A DNA stretch of 64,000 nucleotides from Streptomyces luomodiensis (GTDB taxonomy: Bacteria > Actinomycetota > Actinomycetes > Streptomycetales > Streptomycetaceae). The position numbers were made by a program, and so were the translations under genes. Under the pieces are notes generated by a model. It saw only the letters and a list, made by a program, of their open reading frames with translations. It was not told the origin of the DNA and did not search any database. Within the stretch, counting starts at the first letter, position 1. The number at the start of each line of letters is the position of its first letter. Where the stretch lies: assembly GCF_031679605.1 (NCBI RefSeq), contig NZ_CP117522.1:4402001-4466000 (forward strand). Reading direction: 5' to 3'. Shown one piece after another: positions 60,685-64,000 of the stretch.

Positions 60685-61566
60685 CTAGACGGGCAGGACG
60701 GAGGCCAGGAAGGGCTCCACGGCGCGGCGCCAGCCGTCCGGCTGGTCGTAGTGGACGAGATGGCCGGCGTCGGCCACCTCCGCATACTGACCGCGGGGCA
60801 GCACGCGGACCATCTCCTGCGCCTCCGCACGGCCCAACTCACCGTCCGGCCCGCGCACGACCAGGGTGGGGCACTCGACCAGCGCCAGCTCCTCCCAATG
60901 GGCGTCATGGACCCAGGCCTCACGGGCCTTCAGCATCTGACGGCAGGAGAAGACGGGGCGCCAGCCGTCCGAGCGCTCGGCCATGACCTCGGCGAAGAAG
61001 TCGCCCCGGGACGGATTCGGCCGCTCCAGCGTCGGATCGTCCTCGCCGAACCACTTGCGCACATCGGCGAGGGTCGCGAACGGCACCGGCCAGGAGCGGA
61101 ACCAGTCGGCCCACTCGCGCTGGGAGGCGGCGCCCAGGGCCGAGGCCCGCATATCGCTGATGACCAGCGCCCGGACCAGATCGGGCCGCCGGGCGGCGAG
61201 CTGCCAGGCGGTGAGGGCGCCCATGGCATGGCCGATCAGGGTCACCGGGGCGAGGCCGAGCTGCTCCACGGCCGCCTCGGCGTCGTCCACATAGGTGGAG
61301 CGGTCGAACGGCCCCTCGGCCGGCCGCTCGCTGCGGCCGTGGCCGCGCTGGTCCAGGGCGACCGCCCGATGGCGGGTGGCGAGCCAGCGGGCCGTCTCCG
61401 CCCAGTGGGCGGCGCGGCCCAACAGCCCATGGAGCAACAGCACTCCGGGACCCGGCGCTTCCTCGCGGCCGCTGCCCGCCTTGGGCGGATCGGTGAACTC
61501 CCAGGCGGCGAGCCGCACACCGCCGGCCCCGCTCACATCGATGCGTCGCACCATGAGGTCTGGCAC
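60685..61566 (-). CDS. Alpha/beta hydrolase-fold protein with Ala at the nucleophile position
   Basis: A 293-residue member of the alpha/beta hydrolase fold with LLLHGLLGRAAHW, ALDQRGHGRSERP and a late DAGHLVHYDQPDGW with the expected catalytic His. The nucleophile elbow reads GHAMG, and the codon is GCC (Ala), so the usual Ser is missing. Unless another residue serves, it should not be a conventional esterase; such variants act as cofactor-free enzymes, binding proteins or inactive receptors. I start at GTG 61566 after GAGAGGG; ATG 61554 and 61638 are possible. Confidence 0.85.
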   Translation of the reverse strand: MPDLMVRRIDVSGAGGVRLAAWEFTDPPKAGSGREEAPGPGVLLLHGLLGRAAHWAETARWLATRHRAVALDQRGHGRSERPAEGPFDRSTYVDDAEAAVEQLGLAPVTLIGHAMGALTAWQLAARRPDLVRALVISDMRASALGAASQREWADWFRSWPVPFATLADVRKWFGEDDPTLERPNPSRGDFFAEVMAERSDGWRPVFSCRQMLKAREAWVHDAHWEELALVECPTLVVRGPDGELGRAEAQEMVRVLPRGQYAEVADAGHLVHYDQPDGWRRAVEPFLASVLPV

Positions 61567-61773
61567 CTCCAACCCTCTCTCGAACGCCCTCACAGTATCG
61601 AACTCGTATTCGAACACGCCGCTGTTGCGGCTCAACACCCCTCATTCGAGTGACCACGCCCAGGGATTGATCGTCCGCGCCACGGGGAGACAGCTAGCGG
61701 GAGGCGGACTGCTCGGGGAAGGGAGTCCGCGGGGGAGGACCCTGAGAGCTCGGGGCTCCGGGTCACCAGGGTC

Positions 61774-61815
61774 CCGGGTCGCACCGGCCGCGTTCGCACG
61801 GCCGGTGCGACCCGG
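61774..61815. terminator. Strong hairpin terminator
   Basis: CCGGGTCGCACCGGCCG (61774-61790) and CGGCCGGTGCGACCCGG (61799-61815) form a perfect 17-bp stem with an 8-base loop. It lies downstream of dmdR1 on the - strand, some 420 bases from that stop. Confidence 0.75.
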
Positions 61816-61841
61816 AGCCCGGCGGGGGACATGGGGAAGCG

Positions 61842-61871
61842 GGGCCCCGGCACCTGACGGCACCGGGGCCC
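61842..61871. terminator. Second hairpin in the hydrolase-dmdR1 gap
   Basis: GGGCCCCGG (61842-61850) and CCGGGGCCC (61863-61871) form a perfect 9-bp stem with a 12-base loop, 26 bases from the previous hairpin. Confidence 0.65.
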
Positions 61872-62235
61872 TCGCTGAAGCACACCCCCTCGACGGCACA
61901 CTCCCTCGGCGCCACAGCCCCTCGGGCCCACCCGAGCCCCCTCCCCTGACGACCTGAGCGTCAGCGACAGCGTCGCACGCGTCGGCCGCGCCCGCTCGGT
62001 TTCTCTCGACTCCGGTTTCGGAAAAATCCGTCGTCGCAGGTCGTGACGGCCGAATCGACTGAACGGGGTGTATCGGTCAGCGTGTCGGCACGCGGAGCGG
62101 TGCGGAGTGTGGTCGCGAGGGGGCCCGCCGCGGGGCCCGCCGATCAGGGGGCGGGGAAGAGGGCGAGCGGGCGCTGGGGGCCAGCGGGAGGCAGGAAGGG
62201 GCGAAGAGGCAGAAAAGGCTCGTGCCCCGCTCGGG

Positions 62236-62928
62236 TCAGCGCTTGGCCACGAAGACGTGCGAGGCGATGTCCGCCTCCAGCTCCGCCGCCTCACCGCTGC
62301 TGCCCACCAGCACCCCGCCCGGCGACTCGGTGACGCTCACCACGGAGCCCGGCTGCACCCCGGCCCGCCGTAGCGTGTACATCACCTGGGCGTCCGCCTG
62401 GATGGGCTCGCCGATGCGGCGCACCACCACCGTCTTGCCCTCGGAGCCGGGCTCCAACTCCCGCAGGCTCACCATGGACTCGTCCAGGAACGGATCGACC
62501 TCGGCCTTCTCGCCCAGCTCCTCCAGGCCCGGAATCGGGTTTCCGTACGGCGACTCGGTCGGATGGCGGAGCAGCTCCAGGACACGCCGCTCCACCGCCT
62601 CGCTCATCACATGCTCCCAGCGGCACGCCTCGGCGTGGACCTGCTCCCACTCCAGCCCGATCACGTCGACGAGCAGGCACTCCGCGAGCCGGTGCTTGCG
62701 CATCACCCGCGTGGCCAGCCGACGGCCCTCCTCGGTCAGCTCCAGGTGCCGGTCGCCCGCGACGGTGACCAGCCCGTCGCGCTCCATCCGCGCCACCGTC
62801 TGGCTGACCGTCGGACCGCTCTGCTCGAGCCGCTCGGCGATCCGGGCGCGCATGGGGACCACGCCCTCCTCCTCGAGCTCGAGGATGGTGCGGAGATACA
62901 TCTCCGTGGTGTCGATCAGTCCGGACAT
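62236..62928 (-). CDS. dmdR1: DtxR-family iron-dependent regulator, DmdR1-like
   Basis: The main iron-responsive repressor of siderophore and iron-uptake genes, active as an Fe2+-bound dimer. The 230-residue protein has an N-terminal winged helix (MYLRTILELEEEGVVPMRARIAERLEQSGPTVSQTVARMERDGL), a dimerisation and metal domain (MRKHRLAECLLVDVIGLEWEQVHAEACRWEH with His, Cys and Glu ligands) and a C-terminal SH3-like domain (AGVQPGSVVSV). The order and divergent SIS-domain gene match the dmdR1 locus of S. coelicolor. ATG 62928 follows GAGGGGCAC. A long antisense frame covers it (see findings). Confidence 0.93.
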   Translation of the reverse strand: MSGLIDTTEMYLRTILELEEEGVVPMRARIAERLEQSGPTVSQTVARMERDGLVTVAGDRHLELTEEGRRLATRVMRKHRLAECLLVDVIGLEWEQVHAEACRWEHVMSEAVERRVLELLRHPTESPYGNPIPGLEELGEKAEVDPFLDESMVSLRELEPGSEGKTVVVRRIGEPIQADAQVMYTLRRAGVQPGSVVSVTESPGGVLVGSSGEAAELEADIASHVFVAKR

Positions 62929-63000
62929 GCGTGCCCCTCGATGTGTCGTGCGGTGGCCCTCAACCAATTCTGACGCATCCCACCGACAACGGGGCCGAGT

Positions 63001-63025
63001 CGGCCCCTTCCGCCGCAAGGGGCCG
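63001..63025. promoter_or_regulatory. Inverted repeat between dmdR1 and the SIS gene
   Basis: CGGCCCCTT (63001-63009) and AAGGGGCCG (63017-63025) are a perfect dyad in the 151-bp divergent gap. TTGACA (63034-63039) follows and may be a -35 box for the SIS gene. I see no classical iron box here. Confidence 0.45.
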
Positions 63026-63079
63026 GACTGCTATTGACAGCGTCATGATCGGAACACCTACATGGAAGGTCACGCGTTG

Positions 63080-63835
63080 ATGAGCGAGTCCAAGCAGGCC
63101 GGGCAATTCTTCGACGCGGCCATCGGCCTGCTGCGGCAGGTGCGGGACGAAGAAGGCGAGCATATCGCCGCGGCGGGCACCCTGATCGCCGATACCGTCG
63201 TCTCGGGCGGCCGCCTCTTCACGTTCGGCGCCGGGCACTCCTCCCTGCCCGCCCAGGACGTCGTCTACCGCGCGGGCGGGCTCGCGCTGATGAATCTGCT
63301 GCCGGTGCCGGGGATGGTGGGCGTGGACGTCATGCCCGCCACCCTGGGCAGCGCGCTCGAACGCGTCGACGGACTCGCCACGACCGTCCTCGACAGCAGC
63401 CCGCTCGGGGCCGGGGACCTGCTGTTCGTGATCTCGCTGTCCGGGCGCAACGTCCTGCCCGTGGAGATGGCGACGAGCGCGCGGCAGCGCGGTGTCACGG
63501 TGATCGGGGTGACATCGGTCGGCTACGCGACCGGCACGACCCCGCGCAACTCCTCCGGTGGCTTCCTGAAGGACCACTGCGACCTGGTCATCGACAACAA
63601 GATCCCGGTCGGGGACGCGGAGCTCACGGCGGACGGCGTCGGCGCGCCCTTCGCGCCCGCGTCCACGGTGGTGACGAGCGCGATCATGCAGTCCGTAGTG
63701 GCGGCGGCGGTCGGGGAACTGGCCGAGCGGGGCATCGAGCCGCCCATGCTGAGGTCGGGGAACGTGGACGGCGGGCACGAGTGGAACCGCAAGGTGATGA
63801 CCGAGTACCGGGACCGGATCTTCTACCAGCGGTGA
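63080..63835 (+). CDS. SIS-domain (phosphosugar-isomerase-type) protein
   Basis: A 251-residue protein with one SIS domain, the fold that binds phosphosugars in isomerases and regulators. Visible parts are GGRLFTFGAGHSSLPAQDVVYRAGG, then FVISLSGRNVLPVEMATSARQRGVTVIGVTS, where the SLSGRN loop is the phosphate-binding turn, and a late ASTVVTSAIMQSVVAAAV. It resembles GmhA/NagB-regulator-like SIS proteins and the protein next to dmdR1 in S. coelicolor; the substrate is unknown. ATG 63080 follows GGAAGG. Its last codons begin a 12-bp repeat array. Confidence 0.9.
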   Translation: MSESKQAGQFFDAAIGLLRQVRDEEGEHIAAAGTLIADTVVSGGRLFTFGAGHSSLPAQDVVYRAGGLALMNLLPVPGMVGVDVMPATLGSALERVDGLATTVLDSSPLGAGDLLFVISLSGRNVLPVEMATSARQRGVTVIGVTSVGYATGTTPRNSSGGFLKDHCDLVIDNKIPVGDAELTADGVGAPFAPASTVVTSAIMQSVVAAAVGELAERGIEPPMLRSGNVDGGHEWNRKVMTEYRDRIFYQR

Positions 63836-63900
63836 TACCGGCGGTGATCTCGGCAGTGATGCCGGCGGTGGTCTCGGCGGTCATCTCAGCGGTGATCGCT
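63829..63900 (+). repeat. 12-bp tandem array that reiterates the SIS gene stop
   Basis: Six exact 12-bp units starting at 63829: GCGGTGATACCG, GCGGTGATCTCG, GCAGTGATGCCG, GCGGTGGTCTCG, GCGGTCATCTCA, GCGGTGATCGCT. The gene's TGA (63833-63835) lies in unit 1, and because 12 is a multiple of three TGA recurs in frame at 63845, 63857 and 63893. Confidence 0.92.
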
Positions 63901-63924
63901 TGCCGGCGCACCGTTCGGTGATCT

Positions 63925-64000
63925 TCAGTACCGGCGTACGGCCAGGTCCACCGAGGCCGCGACCCGCGCCGCGACGTCCTCCGCGTACACCGCGTCCGTA
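63925..64000 (-). CDS. C-terminal end of a gene cut by the window edge
   Basis: On the - strand an open frame enters from the right and ends at TGA 63925-63927, giving TDAVYAEDVAARVAASVDLAVRRY as its last residues. The amphipathic pattern and codon choice look like a genuine helical C-terminus, but 24 residues are too few to name a family. It converges on the SIS gene, with the 12-bp array between. Confidence 0.5.
   Translation of the reverse strand, partial: TDAVYAEDVAARVAASVDLAVRRY

Larger units (their letters stand above)
61567..62235. other. 670-bp gap holding two hairpins, no gene seen
   Basis: Between the hydrolase start and the dmdR1 stop I find no supported gene. The frames across it are fortuitous. 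It contains the terminators at 61774-61815 and 61842-61871, and a stretch near 62015-62070 that is lower in GC than its surroundings and could be promoter DNA of the hydrolase. Confidence 0.5.

Overview
The window looks like Streptomyces chromosome. GC content is very high in all regions, third codon positions are almost always G or C, GTG and TTG starts with GGAGG-type ribosome sites are common, and the gene set is typical of the genus: two NlpC/P60 hydrolases of the RipA type, several Ser/Thr kinases, a PspC sensor kinase, an ECF sigma factor, many TetR/XRE/LuxR regulators and a DmdR1-type iron regulator. I see no rRNA, tRNA, CRISPR array, insertion sequence or prophage. The species cannot be named from the sequence alone.

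Layout. 1-11.5 kb: the isobutyryl-CoA mutase small subunit (icmB), an M23 peptidoglycan hydrolase, the helicase pcrA, an NlpC/P60 hydrolase behind a c-di-AMP (ydaO) riboswitch, an L,D-transpeptidase, a small membrane protein, a second NlpC/P60 hydrolase with a different structured leader, and an SDR. This is a cell-wall remodelling neighbourhood. 11.5-17.1 kb: accessory redox genes, each beside a regulator (TetR with nitroreductase, MmyB-type XRE with SDR, TetR with FAD monooxygenase). 17.2-23.3 kb: a LuxR response regulator, a PspC-domain sensor kinase, two PspC-linked membrane proteins and a divergent Ser/Thr kinase, which together look like an envelope-sensing module. 23.3-29.2 kb: DoxX and other membrane proteins, class II aldolase, a Uma2-type protein, guaA, and divergently chorismate mutase with a probable aromatic-amino-acid attenuator. 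30-43 kb: a sortase-anchored surface protein, GMC oxidoreductase with succinic semialdehyde dehydrogenase, two more Ser/Thr kinases, a secreted M64 metallopeptidase, and a divergent peptidase / HTH-TPR regulator pair. 43.6-49 kb: a two-component system, a STAS anti-anti-sigma protein, and an ECF sigma factor with a zinc-finger anti-sigma-like fusion. 49-64 kb: purU, a leucine-type binding lipoprotein, an NsdA-like regulator divergent from a degenerate prim-pol protein, an ABC-2 exporter, an SH3-like secreted protein, an FMN hydroxyacid oxidase, an alpha/beta hydrolase, dmdR1, and a divergent SIS-domain protein.

Two observations stand out. First, upstream of chorismate mutase there is a promoter, a near-leaderless 23-residue ORF with clustered Phe-Val-Phe-Thr-Tyr codons, and a strong intrinsic terminator. 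This is the layout of a transcription attenuator, and the divergent guaA leaves no other + strand gene for the terminator to serve. Second, many genes end in short tandem-repeat arrays with a different unit each time (8, 12, 15, 16, 28 or 30 bp). In most of them the first unit contains or abuts the stop codon, and in some the stop codon is reiterated. This recurs on both strands and looks like a systematic 3'-end process.
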